Shown: positions 1 through 7,198 of the stretch, one piece after another
Position numbering within the stretch: position 1 is the stretch's first letter
How the letters are laid out: every line of letters begins with the position of its first letter
NCBI GenBank assembly: GCA_019116915.1
Contig: DXAS01000004.1
Coordinates: forward strand, 1-27,849
Length of the DNA stretch: 27,849 nt
Direction of reading: 5' to 3'
DNA from: Flavonifractor avicola
GTDB taxonomy: Bacteria > Bacillota > Clostridia > Oscillospirales > Oscillospiraceae
Program-made: the position numbers and the translations under genes
Notes under the pieces: generated by a model
What the model saw: only the letters and a program-made list of their open reading frames with translations
What the model was told of the DNA's origin: nothing
The model's database searches: none

Positions 1-257
1 AGCTCGCACAGGGTCATCAGGTCCTCCCACTGGCTCTGGCGCTTCTCCTGGCCCTCAATCTTGTCCCGCAGGTTCTTCACCCGCTGCTGCACCTTCTGGG
101 CCTTCTCCAGGTTGTCCCAGAAGCCGTCGGAGGCGGACTCCGACTCCAGCATCTCGGCCTCCCGCCGGGCGGCCTCCAGGCCCAACGCCTGCTCCAGCTC
201 GTCCAGCTCGGGCCGCAGGTTGTTGAGCTTTACCTTATATTCATCAAACTGTAACAT
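1..257 (-). CDS. prfB: Peptide chain release factor 2 (RF2), N-terminal part, cut by window edge
   Basis: RF2 recognises UGA and UAA stop codons and triggers peptide release on the ribosome. The visible 85 residues are the N-terminal helical domain: it begins MLQFDEYKVKLNNLRPEL and continues with the family-typical SDGFWDNLEKAQKV and a charged coiled region. The GGQ and SPF motifs would lie beyond the left edge. The ATG at 257 is the natural start; only a weak AG-rich stretch precedes it. Many bacteria, including Bacillus, need a programmed +1 frameshift at an in-frame UGA near codon 25. Here the frame reads straight through (A-L-G-L at about codons 24-27), so that autoregulation appears absent. 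RF1 is the main alternative, but the FWD-type motif and N-terminus fit RF2 better. Confidence 0.85.
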   Translation of the reverse strand, partial: MLQFDEYKVKLNNLRPELDELEQALGLEAARREAEMLESESASDGFWDNLEKAQKVQQRVKNLRDKIEGQEKRQSQWEDLMTLCE

Positions 258-291
258 AGATCCACTCTCATTTCCGTAAAATAGCCATATT

Positions 292-320
292 ATTATACCC
301 AACGGCAGGGCCGATGTAAA
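292..320 (-). promoter_or_regulatory. Housekeeping sigma promoter of prfB
   Basis: On the minus strand there is a -35 TTTACA (315-320), a 17-bp spacer and a perfect -10 TATAAT (292-297). Transcription would start near 285, leaving a short leader before the ATG at 257. Confidence 0.75.
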
Positions 321-332
321 GAGAGGGGCACC

Positions 333-361
333 AAAAAACCGCCCGAAGGCGGGCGGTTTTT
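333..361 (-). terminator. Intrinsic terminator, bidirectional shape
   Basis: A 7-bp GC stem (CCGCCCG 339-345, loop AAGG, CGGGCGG 350-356) is flanked by A6 on the left and T5 on the right. Read leftwards, the A6 gives a U-tract, so it can end the small gene at 360-467, whose stop codon overlaps the right arm's T run. It also insulates the prfB promoter. Confidence 0.8.
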
Positions 362-467
362 ATCGGCTGCTGGCGGACCAGGCCGGATCGGTACAGAAGA
401 TCAGATCATCTACGTCTCCGCTGGGACCGGTGGACTGAATGGTGTCATCATGCGGGTACTGCTTCAT
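360..467 (-). CDS. Small protein of 35 residues, unknown function
   Basis: The ORF encodes MKQYPHDDTIQSTGPSGDVD followed by DLIFCTDPAWSASSR. It is short, but the gene signals are strong. A consensus ribosome-binding site AGGAGG lies 7 bases before the ATG, and the stop codon runs straight into an intrinsic terminator. The protein is acidic and hydrophilic, with one cysteine, a central DVDDLIF stretch, and no membrane segment or signal peptide. It stands alone between the prfB promoter and the riboswitch promoter. Upstream, 500-505 reads TATACT on the minus strand without a good -35. The same area gives CATATACT, which resembles the CATAnnnT -10 of mother-cell sporulation sigma factors, but this is weak. 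I recognise no family. Confidence 0.6.
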   Translation of the reverse strand: MKQYPHDDTIQSTGPSGDVDDLIFCTDPAWSASSR

Positions 468-588
468 TTGGCTCCCTCCTTCCCGGTGATGTACATATCA
501 GTATATGCCCGATGGCAGGGAGAAGGTGCACGGTTTCTGTCGCAGATTTTCCTCTTTTTCCCACCCTCTTTCGACCGTTTGGAAGGGC

Positions 589-617
589 TTGACAAGTCCC
601 CCATCCCGTGCTATAGT
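589..617 (+). promoter_or_regulatory. Promoter of the riboswitch-agcS transcript
   Basis: A perfect -35 TTGACA (589-594), a 17-bp spacer and -10 TATAGT (612-617). Transcription would begin near 624, about 45 bases before aptamer I of the glycine riboswitch. Confidence 0.85.
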
Positions 618-663
618 TCTGCATATCAAATCGGACGGACATTCGTCCGCCGCATAGCGACAA

Positions 664-840
664 AGGAAGTCCACAGGAAAAAGCCGACGGCTTGCCGAAG
701 GAGCAAAACTCTCAGGCGTTTCCCCCGGGAAATGAGGACTGTGGATGGATGTGGCTCTGGAGAAGTCCCCCCAGCGGGGATGCCGAAGGTGCAACGTGCC
801 CCATGGGGCACGAATCTCTCAGGCAAAAGGACAGAGTGAA
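664..840 (+). ncRNA. Tandem glycine riboswitch (gcvT motif), two aptamers
   Basis: This 5' leader binds glycine and controls the downstream symporter. Both aptamers carry the conserved cores. Aptamer I has GCCGAAGGAGCAA near 694-706 and CTCTCAGGCG just after it; its P1 pairs TCCACAG (670-676) with CTGTGGA (739-745). Aptamer II has GCCGAAGGTGCAA near 782-794 and CTCTCAGGCAAAAGGACAGAG ending near 837; its P1 pairs CTCTG (755-759) with CAGAG. The aptamers are separated by only a few bases, as in the cooperative family members. The sign of regulation cannot be read directly. Many glycine riboswitches are ON switches, but transporter-linked ones may act either way. Confidence 0.93.
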
Positions 841-886
841 GAACAGCGGCATCCGGTTCACCGGATGTCTTTCTGCTTGTATTTCA

Positions 887-927
887 GGGCCAAACCGCAG
901 TGTGTGTGCGGTTTGGCCCTTTTCTTT
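887..927 (+). terminator. Riboswitch expression-platform terminator before agcS
   Basis: A 13-bp perfect stem (GGGCCAAACCGCA 887-899 with TGCGGTTTGGCCC 907-919, loop GTGTGTG) is followed by TTTTCTTT. It lies between the riboswitch and the agcS ATG at 960, so it would end transcription unless disrupted. A second hairpin (CATCCGG 850-856, loop TTCA, CCGGATG 861-867) sits between aptamer II and the terminator and may take part in switching. Confidence 0.85.
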
Positions 928-959
928 GCCGCAATTCCAAGAGACGAGGAGAGAGTACA

Positions 960-2327
960 ATGGAATGGATCGAAGGACTGGTGGGCGCGGTCAACACCGT
1001 GCTGTGGGACTATGCGCTGCTCTTTTTGCTGGTAGCCACCGGTATTTTCTTTACGGTGCGGCTGGGCTTTATCCAGCTGCGTAAATTCGGCGAAGGAATG
1101 CGCCGGCTGTTCGGCGGCTTCTCCATGAAGGGCGCCCGGGCGGGCAAGGAGGGTATGTCCTCCTTCCAGGCTCTGACCACCGCCATTGCCGCCCAGGTGG
1201 GCACCGGCAACATCACCGGCTGCGCCACCGCCCTGTATTCCGGCGGCCCCGGCGCCATCTTCTGGATGTGGCTGTCCGCCTTCTTCGGCATGGCCACCAT
1301 CTATTCCGAGGCGGTGCTTGCCCAGCGGTTCCGCACCACCGACGCCGACGGCCATGTCACCGGCGGCCCCCTGTACTACATCCGGGCGGCCTTCCGGGGC
1401 AAGTTCGGCAAGTTCCTGTCCGGCTTCTTTGCCATCGCCATCATCCTGGCTCTGGGCTTTATGGGCAATATGGTCCAGTCCAATTCCATCGGCGACGCCT
1501 TCCATACCGCCTTCGGTATTCCCAAGCTGGTGGTAGGCGTTGTGGTGGCCGTTATTGCCGCCTTTATCTTCCTGGGCGGTGTGCGGCGCATCGCCTCCTT
1601 CACCGAGAAGATCGTCCCCATTATGGCCTTCTTCTACATTGTAGGCTGCATCATCATCCTGTGCATCAACCACGAGACCCTGCTCTCCGCCCTGCGCTCC
1701 ATCTTTGTGTGCGCCTTTGATCCCCAGGCGGTGTTTGGCGGCGCTCTGGGCCTGAGTGTGCGGGAGGCCATGCGGTACGGCGTGGCCCGGGGCCTGTTCT
1801 CCAACGAAGCCGGTATGGGCTCCACCCCTCACGCCCACGCCATGGCCAAGGTGGAAAAGCCCCAGGATCAGGGCATTATTGCCATGATGGGCGTGTTTAT
1901 CGACACCTTTGTGGTGCTCACCCTGACTGCCCTGGTCATCATCTCCTCCGGTATGCTCCAGCCTGTGAACGGCCCCCTCCAGGGTACCGCCCTGGCCCAG
2001 GCCGCCTTCAACGCCGCCTTTGGCTCCTTCGGCAACGCCTTTGTGGCCATCTGTATGCTGTTCTTCGCCTTCTCCACCATCATCGGCTGGTATTTCTTCG
2101 GCGAGGTCAACGTGAAGGCCCTGTTCGGCAAGACGGCGGCCAAGGGATACGCCGTCATCGTGGTGGTCTTTATCGTGGTAGGTTCCACCCTGAAAGTGGA
2201 TCTGGTCTGGAGTCTGTCCGATATGTTCAACGGCCTGATGGTGCTGCCCAACCTGATCGGTCTGCTGGCCCTCAGCGGCCTGGTGGTCAAGATCACCCGT
2301 GGCTCCGGGGATCAGCTGCATCGCTGA
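960..2327 (+). CDS. agcS: Sodium:alanine/glycine symporter, AGCS family
   Basis: This integral membrane protein of 455 residues couples sodium (or proton) entry to uptake of alanine or glycine. It starts MEWIEGLVGAVNTVLW and has about ten hydrophobic helices. Family signatures include GTGNITGCATALYSGGPGA near residue 80, GGPLYYIRAAF near 138 and FSNEAGMGSTPHAHA near 280. The ATG at 960 was chosen over an in-frame upstream ATG at 900 because AGGAGAGAG lies just before it and 900 falls inside the terminator hairpin. Control by a glycine riboswitch points to glycine as signal and probably as substrate. A large open frame on the opposite strand is a high-GC shadow. Confidence 0.93.
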   Translation: MEWIEGLVGAVNTVLWDYALLFLLVATGIFFTVRLGFIQLRKFGEGMRRLFGGFSMKGARAGKEGMSSFQALTTAIAAQVGTGNITGCATALYSGGPGAIFWMWLSAFFGMATIYSEAVLAQRFRTTDADGHVTGGPLYYIRAAFRGKFGKFLSGFFAIAIILALGFMGNMVQSNSIGDAFHTAFGIPKLVVGVVVAVIAAFIFLGGVRRIASFTEKIVPIMAFFYIVGCIIILCINHETLLSALRSIFVCAFDPQAVFGGALGLSVREAMRYGVARGLFSNEAGMGSTPHAHAMAKVEKPQDQGIIAMMGVFIDTFVVLTLTALVIISSGMLQPVNGPLQGTALAQAAFNAAFGSFGNAFVAICMLFFAFSTIIGWYFFGEVNVKALFGKTAAKGYAVIVVVFIVVGSTLKVDLVWSLSDMFNGLMVLPNLIGLLALSGLVVKITRGSGDQLHR

Positions 2328-2333
2328 CAATAG

Positions 2334-2367
2334 AAAGAGCGCGCTGCACTCCGCAGCGCGCTCTTTT
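2334..2367. terminator. Bidirectional terminator between convergent agcS and M23 peptidase genes
   Basis: A 14-bp stem (2334-2347 with 2353-2366), loop ACTCC, is flanked by AAA and TTTT, so it works for both converging transcripts. Confidence 0.88.
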
Positions 2368-2370
2368 CCG

Positions 2371-3093
2371 TTATCCGTTCAGCAGTTCCATAGGGTCCAC
2401 GCTCTGGCCCTCCCGCTCCACACTGAAATGCAGATGGCTGGCCAGGGCACTCTCGGCAATGGCAGTGTTCCCCACCGAGCCGATGATATCTCCTACCGTC
2501 ACCTCATCCCCCACTTCCACTGTGGGAACGGAGGCCAGATTGGCGCAGGTTGTGGTCAGGTCGCCGCCGTGGTCGATGACCACAGTGGTGCCCAGCATCA
2601 CATCCTCGGTCACCTCAACCACCACACCGGAGGCGGGAGCCCGGACCTCCGTGCCGGCGGCGGCGGCAATATCCACACCGGCGTGGGTGCGCCAGTCAGC
2701 CATGGTCACGTCATAGGCCAGGGTCTCCACGCTGTAGTTGGTGAGCACCTCTCCCTGCACCGGCCAGGTGAGAGAGGTGGGGGCGCTCTTAGGCGTGGGG
2801 GTGGGCTGGACTGTGGCTGAGGGGGTGGCGGCCACGGCGGGAACCGTGGCCGTGGGTCTGGGGGTAGCGGTCACGGTGGGCTTCACCGGCGTTACAGTAG
2901 CAACCGGTGTAGGGGCAGGGGTCACCGTGATGCTGGCTGTACCGCCTACAGGCTGCTCCTCCTGCTCCCCGGTCAGGGAGGAGAACAGGAACCAGCCGGA
3001 AAGCCCGATGGCCGCAAGACAGAGAGCCAGGACGATGTAAAATCCCTTTCCCTCGATAAAGTCGCTGAAACGGTGGTAGAATGATTTTTTCAT
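2371..3093 (-). CDS. Membrane-anchored M23 (LytM) peptidase, SpoIIQ-like
   Basis: The 240-residue protein has a short cytoplasmic tail, one membrane segment (about 17-38), a Thr/Pro/Val-rich linker (about 52-105) and a C-terminal LytM zinc peptidase domain. The zinc ligands are intact: H137-x3-D141 and H220-x-H222. Size, topology and linker match SpoIIQ, the forespore partner of SpoIIIAH in the engulfment channel. Bacillus SpoIIQ has lost a zinc ligand, whereas clostridial versions often keep it, as here. A sigma-F-like promoter upstream supports a sporulation role. The ATG at 3093 is preferred (GGAGGT 10 bases upstream); an in-frame GTG further upstream overlaps that ribosome-binding site. 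A vegetative M23 endopeptidase remains possible. Confidence 0.8.
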   Translation of the reverse strand: MKKSFYHRFSDFIEGKGFYIVLALCLAAIGLSGWFLFSSLTGEQEEQPVGGTASITVTPAPTPVATVTPVKPTVTATPRPTATVPAVAATPSATVQPTPTPKSAPTSLTWPVQGEVLTNYSVETLAYDVTMADWRTHAGVDIAAAAGTEVRAPASGVVVEVTEDVMLGTTVVIDHGGDLTTTCANLASVPTVEVGDEVTVGDIIGSVGNTAIAESALASHLHFSVEREGQSVDPMELLNG

Positions 3094-3114
3094 ACTCTTC
3101 AGCACCTCCGACCT

Positions 3115-3144
3115 TATTTTGGACAGGCCGGAGAGGGGTTATAC
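3115..3144 (-). promoter_or_regulatory. Candidate sigma-F/sigma-G type promoter of the M23 peptidase
   Basis: On the minus strand -35 GTATA (3140-3144), a 15-base spacer and -10 GTCCAAAATA (3115-3124) match the forespore consensus GYWTA / GGNNANAHTR with one mismatch. The predicted start lies very close to the ribosome-binding site at 3104-3109, which is a caution. Confidence 0.4.
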
Positions 3145-3174
3145 ACACCGAGCGGAAATTTCTGTATTCTAAAG

Positions 3175-3216
3175 ACCCCCGCCCCACAGAGCCAGATAAG
3201 CTCCGCGGGGCGGGGT
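3175..3216. terminator. GC-rich hairpin terminating the SLH gene
   Basis: CCCCGCCCC (3177-3185) pairs with GGGGCGGGG (3207-3215), with an inner GAGC/GCTC stem. The plus side is followed by TTTCTTTCTT; the minus side has only TCTTTAG. It ends the minus-strand SLH gene and separates it from the M23 promoter. Confidence 0.6.
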
Positions 3217-3232
3217 TTCTTTCTTCTGAGGC

Positions 3233-5122
3233 TTACCGGGCCACGATCACGCGGATCCGGCCGCCGGCACTCTCGTTCTTGTCGTACCAGCCGGTAAGGG
3301 TATAGCCATCCTCTGTTACCTTGGACAGACTGGAGGGCAAATAATCGCCGTTTTCATAGACATAGACCACCACCTGTTCAGACAGGGCATACTGCCGCCG
3401 GTCAGTCCCCACGGCAAAGTTCCCGCCGACGCTAACGCTGTCCAGCTTCTGCTCACTCAGGTTGTACAGGCGCTCCACATTGGTATCACTGTCCATCTTG
3501 ACCTGGCAGGGACCGGTTTTCAGATTGTAGATCTTGGAGTCGGAGCCAAACATCAGCTCCTGACCGCCCACATCATAAGTGTAAGCGGAAGAGATCTGGA
3601 AACCGCCAGTGGGCAGGCTCACATTGACCTCATTCACATCGGTAATGATGCCGTACTGGTGCAGATCACCGGTCACATCGTCCAGGATCAGATGGCTGAT
3701 CTCTCCGGCGCTGTTGAGGGCATAGTAGCGCACCATGCTGCCGGTCAGCTCCACCCCCGCCAAGCGGCTGGGATAGACCCGGATGGGAGTGCGGGATTCA
3801 TAGGTATCAATGATCTGCACATCATCCGCCAGCACATAGCTGCTCAGCTTGGTGCCATCGGAATTGACCTTGCCGGTCAGCTTGGCGGTACTCAGCCGCT
3901 TCACCTGGACCTGGCTGTCGCCGGTGATGACCTGGACCAGGTCCCCCTCCTCCAGGCTCTTTTCACTGCACTGATAGCGGTAGCTGCTGCCGTCAGTGGC
4001 CGCCACCGTCACCGTGCGGGCGGTATAGGTACCGTTGTTTCCGTCGTCATAGGGTAGGTTTTCCACCTTGGTGATCACGCCGTAAATCAGCGCACCCTCG
4101 CTGGGCGCCTCACCCAGAGCGGCCACGCCGCCGTTGCGGCCCAGCAGCAGGGTGACCTGATCGCCCACCGCATAGCTGCCCAGGTCGGACAGCGCATAGG
4201 CGGCGGAGGTGGTCTCGATGGCATAGGTCTTGCCCGCTACCGTCACCGAAGTAGGCGCGGAAGCGGAGGGGCTGAGGGCCTCCAGGGTACCGGTGGCCTT
4301 ATCCGAGTAAGCCCACACCGTCCGCATGGACTTGGACCAGTAGAGCACATCCTGCTCCTGAATGCTGCCCAGTGTGGCCGCCTTGCTGTTGCGGTATACC
4401 GTGGCAGTGGAAGCATGAAAGGGCAGGGCGTCCTGCCAGTTGGCGGAGGCCACCACCGGCCCCTCCATGGCAGAGTTGGTGAGAGCCACCCGGTCCAGCT
4501 CACCGGCGGCATTCACCAGATTCAGGGTGGGTTCCAGCACATTCAGGTGGTAGACCCCCGATTTGTTCTTGGTGACCATCAGATTGTAGAACAGGTACAG
4601 AGCGTCCCGACGGGTCATATTCTCACTCTGCCCACAGGTCACGCCCTCATCCAGATCCAGGGCCCGGTACTGAGCCATCTGGCCTGCGGGCCAAACGCCG
4701 GTAAAGTCGCTGTCAGTATAGCCCAGCAGCCGCAGTACCATGGTGACCCCTTCCGCCAGAGTGATCTTCTGGTCGGGGTTGAAGTTGCCGTACAGATCGC
4801 CCTGAACCAGGCCCAGGTCCACAGCGGCTTTCACATAGGGAGCCGCCCAGTGGGTCTGGGGCACGTCCGGATAGGGCTTGACAGCCACCGTATCCCCCAC
4901 CGTATCCCGGCTGGTGGAGGCCGCCACTGTCATTTTGGTGAATTCCGCCCGGGTAATGGTACGGTCCAGGGCCAGATCACCATTTTGATCTCCTACCATA
5001 ATGTCCAGCGCAGCCAGTACCTGGGCAGCCTCCTCCTCGGCCGGAGGGGCCGCCAGCGCCCCGGGGGCCAGCCCCAATACCAAAACCAGGGCTAGCAATC
5101 CGGATAACAGTCTATGCTTCAT
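3233..5122 (-). CDS. Secreted S-layer homology (SLH) domain protein
   Basis: The 629-residue exported protein has a signal peptide (MKHRLLSGLLALVLVLGLAP, likely cleaved after ALA at 24) and an N-terminal SLH region (about 28-195). Repeats are visible around LDRTITRAEFTKM, YPDVPQTHWAAPYVKAAVDL, FNPDQKITLAEGVTMVLRLL and MTRRDALYLFYNLM. SLH repeats bind pyruvylated cell-wall polymers and hold the protein on the cell surface. The remaining 430 residues are Ser/Thr-rich beta-type sequence that I cannot assign. The ATG at 5122 follows AAGGAG at good spacing; an upstream in-frame GTG overlaps that site. It lies 88 bases after the permease gene and has its own candidate promoter. Confidence 0.82.
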   Translation of the reverse strand: MKHRLLSGLLALVLVLGLAPGALAAPPAEEEAAQVLAALDIMVGDQNGDLALDRTITRAEFTKMTVAASTSRDTVGDTVAVKPYPDVPQTHWAAPYVKAAVDLGLVQGDLYGNFNPDQKITLAEGVTMVLRLLGYTDSDFTGVWPAGQMAQYRALDLDEGVTCGQSENMTRRDALYLFYNLMVTKNKSGVYHLNVLEPTLNLVNAAGELDRVALTNSAMEGPVVASANWQDALPFHASTATVYRNSKAATLGSIQEQDVLYWSKSMRTVWAYSDKATGTLEALSPSASAPTSVTVAGKTYAIETTSAAYALSDLGSYAVGDQVTLLLGRNGGVAALGEAPSEGALIYGVITKVENLPYDDGNNGTYTARTVTVAATDGSSYRYQCSEKSLEEGDLVQVITGDSQVQVKRLSTAKLTGKVNSDGTKLSSYVLADDVQIIDTYESRTPIRVYPSRLAGVELTGSMVRYYALNSAGEISHLILDDVTGDLHQYGIITDVNEVNVSLPTGGFQISSAYTYDVGGQELMFGSDSKIYNLKTGPCQVKMDSDTNVERLYNLSEQKLDSVSVGGNFAVGTDRRQYALSEQVVVYVYENGDYLPSSLSKVTEDGYTLTGWYDKNESAGGRIRVIVAR

Positions 5123-5163
5123 CTTTTTTCTCCTTCCCACGGAAACGGGCCTTCGTTACCGTA

Positions 5164-5192
5164 AGTATATACCCCCTGAAGGCAGGAGGCAA
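5164..5192 (-). promoter_or_regulatory. Candidate promoter of the SLH gene
   Basis: On the minus strand -35 TTGCCT (5187-5192, 4/6), a 17-bp spacer and -10 TATACT (5164-5169, 5/6), in the gap after the permease stop codon. No clear terminator separates the two genes, so read-through from the efflux operon is also possible. Confidence 0.5.
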
Positions 5193-5210
5193 GAGGTTCA
5201 TCCCCATCTG

Positions 5211-6443
5211 TCAGTCGTACCGCAGCGCATCAATTGGGTTGAGTTTGGCCGCCTTGTTGGCAGGCAGGTAACCGAACAGGACGCCGATGCCCACCGAAAC
5301 GCCAAAGGACACCAGGATGCCGCTGAGATTGGGAATGGCGGCAAAGCCCTCGGCGTCGCTCATCACCACTCCCACCACCGCGGTAAACAGATTGGCCAGC
5401 AGGATACCAAACAGGATACCGATCACGCCGCCGATGGCGGAGGTGGTACCCGCCTCAATGATAAACTGGCTGCGGATATCCCGGCCCTTGGCCCCCAGAG
5501 ATTTCCGGATGCCGATCTCCCGGGTGCGCTCGGTCACCGATACCAGCATGATATTCATGATGCCGATGCCGCCCACCACCAGGGAAATAGCGGCAATAAC
5601 CACCAGAATGGTCATGAGCACACCCAGCATGGAGTCCATCATGTCCATCATTTCCGCCGAGGTCATGACCAGATAGGCACTGCTGTCCCCATAGATGCGA
5701 AAGAGCATATTCTCAATGACACCCTTGGCGGCGGCGGAGGTATCCTTGTTGGTACTGGTGACCAGGTAGGCGTTGCTGCTCATTCCCATCATGCTGCCGG
5801 TAGCGTTGATCTGCTCCACCAGGCCATAGGGCAGATAGATCTGGTCGTCTCCGCTGCCCTCAGTGGAATCCGCCTTCTGGGCCAGCGTGCCGATGACGGT
5901 GTAGGGTACGCCTCCTATGGTCAGGGTCTGTCCCAGGCCCTGACCGCCAAACATATCCTCATTGAGGTAGCTGCCAATCACGCACACCTTTTGATTCTTT
6001 TCCACATCCACATAGCTGAGGAAGCGGCCTTCCTCCAGCTTGTCGCCGGTAGCTGTCTGCCCCTTCTCGCTGTTGTACATGGTTTCGCTGACGCCGTAGA
6101 CCTTGGTGCGCTCATACTCCTGGGCGCCCTGGCGGACAATGGTGGTAGCGCTGAGGTAGGGACTCACCGAATCGATGTACTGAGGATATTTTTCCGCCAA
6201 CTCATAGAAGTCCTCCGGCGTGGCCTCCCGGTTTCCGCCGTAGGAGTAGATCCCCACCTGGATCATATTGACACCGATCTGCTCAAACTGGCTGTTCATG
6301 TACTGCTGCATCCCGTTGCCCAGGGAAACAATGACGATGACCGCTGCCACGCCGATGATGATACCCAGCATGGTAAGCAGCGCCCGCACCTTACTGGTCA
6401 TCAGGCTCTTGATGGCCAGCCGGAAGGATTGCCCCATCTTCAT
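5211..6443 (-). CDS. ABC transporter permease, MacB/FtsX family
   Basis: The 410-residue permease of a MacB-type mechanotransmission ABC system has one N-terminal membrane helix (about 20-42), a large extracellular domain (about 45-270) and three C-terminal helices (about 280-395). The coupling-helix signature TERTREIGIRKSLGAKGRDI follows the second helix, as is typical, and NPIDALRYD closes the protein. The start overlaps the ATPase stop by four bases (ATGA), which implies translational coupling. With the ATPase and adaptor it should form an export or envelope-stress pump. Its substrate (peptide, antibiotic or lipid) cannot be read from sequence. Confidence 0.9.
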   Translation of the reverse strand: MKMGQSFRLAIKSLMTSKVRALLTMLGIIIGVAAVIVIVSLGNGMQQYMNSQFEQIGVNMIQVGIYSYGGNREATPEDFYELAEKYPQYIDSVSPYLSATTIVRQGAQEYERTKVYGVSETMYNSEKGQTATGDKLEEGRFLSYVDVEKNQKVCVIGSYLNEDMFGGQGLGQTLTIGGVPYTVIGTLAQKADSTEGSGDDQIYLPYGLVEQINATGSMMGMSSNAYLVTSTNKDTSAAAKGVIENMLFRIYGDSSAYLVMTSAEMMDMMDSMLGVLMTILVVIAAISLVVGGIGIMNIMLVSVTERTREIGIRKSLGAKGRDIRSQFIIEAGTTSAIGGVIGILFGILLANLFTAVVGVVMSDAEGFAAIPNLSGILVSFGVSVGIGVLFGYLPANKAAKLNPIDALRYD

Positions 6444-7195
6444 AGATTCAGCACCTCCCTGGCTCCGCCGTGCTCCTCCTCCAGATCGGGCTGGACCACG
6501 GCCCTGGGATCGTGGGCGTCCCCGTCATAGATGATTCGTCCATCCTGAAGGCGGACGATGCGTTTGGCCCTTACTGCAATGGAATTGTCATGGGTGATGA
6601 GGACCACGGTGTCTCCCTCTGCGTTGAGCTTCTGAAGGAAGCCCAACACCTCCCGGCCGGTGCGGGAATCCAGAGCGCCGGTGGGCTCATCGGCCAGGAT
6701 CACCGACGGATTTCCCGCCAGAGCGCGGGCAATGGAGACCCGCTGCTGCTGACCACCGGAGAGCTGGCTGGGCAGATTCTTCCGCTTGTCCGCCAGTCCC
6801 ACCCGTTCCAGAGCCTGAAGGGCCCGCTCCCGGCGCTCGCTGCCGGGCACACCGGCATACAGCAGCGGCAGCTCCACATTTTCCAGCACATTGAGCTTTG
6901 GTATGAGGTTATACTGCTGGAAGATAAAGCCCAGCATCTTGTTGCGGATCTCGGCCTGCTGGTCGTCGTCCATGGTGGACACGTCCACCCCACTCAAATG
7001 ATAGGTACCGGAGGTGGGCACATCCAGACAGCCGATGATATTCATGGCAGTAGACTTGCCGGAGCCCGACTGGCCCACAATGGCCACAAATTCCCCCTGA
7101 TCCACCGTCAGGGAGATGCCGTCCAGAGCGTGGACGGTCTCCTCACCCATCTGGTAGATCTTATAGACGTCTTTGAGTTCAATGAGGTGTTCCAT
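6440..7195 (-). CDS. ABC transporter ATP-binding protein, MacB/LolD type
   Basis: The 251-residue ATPase powers the neighbouring permease. Visible motifs are Walker A GQSGSGKST (41-49), the Q-loop IFQQYNL, the ABC signature LSGGQQQRVSIARAL, Walker B VILADEPTGALDS and the switch histidine in LITHD. About 25 residues after the conserved core form an acidic tail (DLEEEHGGAREVLNL). The gene starts three bases after the adaptor stop and overlaps the permease start by four bases. Family assignment is secure; the transported substrate is unknown. Confidence 0.92.
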   Translation of the reverse strand: MEHLIELKDVYKIYQMGEETVHALDGISLTVDQGEFVAIVGQSGSGKSTAMNIIGCLDVPTSGTYHLSGVDVSTMDDDQQAEIRNKMLGFIFQQYNLIPKLNVLENVELPLLYAGVPGSERRERALQALERVGLADKRKNLPSQLSGGQQQRVSIARALAGNPSVILADEPTGALDSRTGREVLGFLQKLNAEGDTVVLITHDNSIAVRAKRIVRLQDGRIIYDGDAHDPRAVVQPDLEEEHGGAREVLNL

Positions 7196-7198
7196 GGC

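Noticed and set aside
858..2330. 490-residue minus-strand frame opposite agcS
   Set aside because: Its His/Gly/Gln/Asp-rich composition mirrors the agcS codons; there is no start signal and it overlaps the riboswitch terminator.
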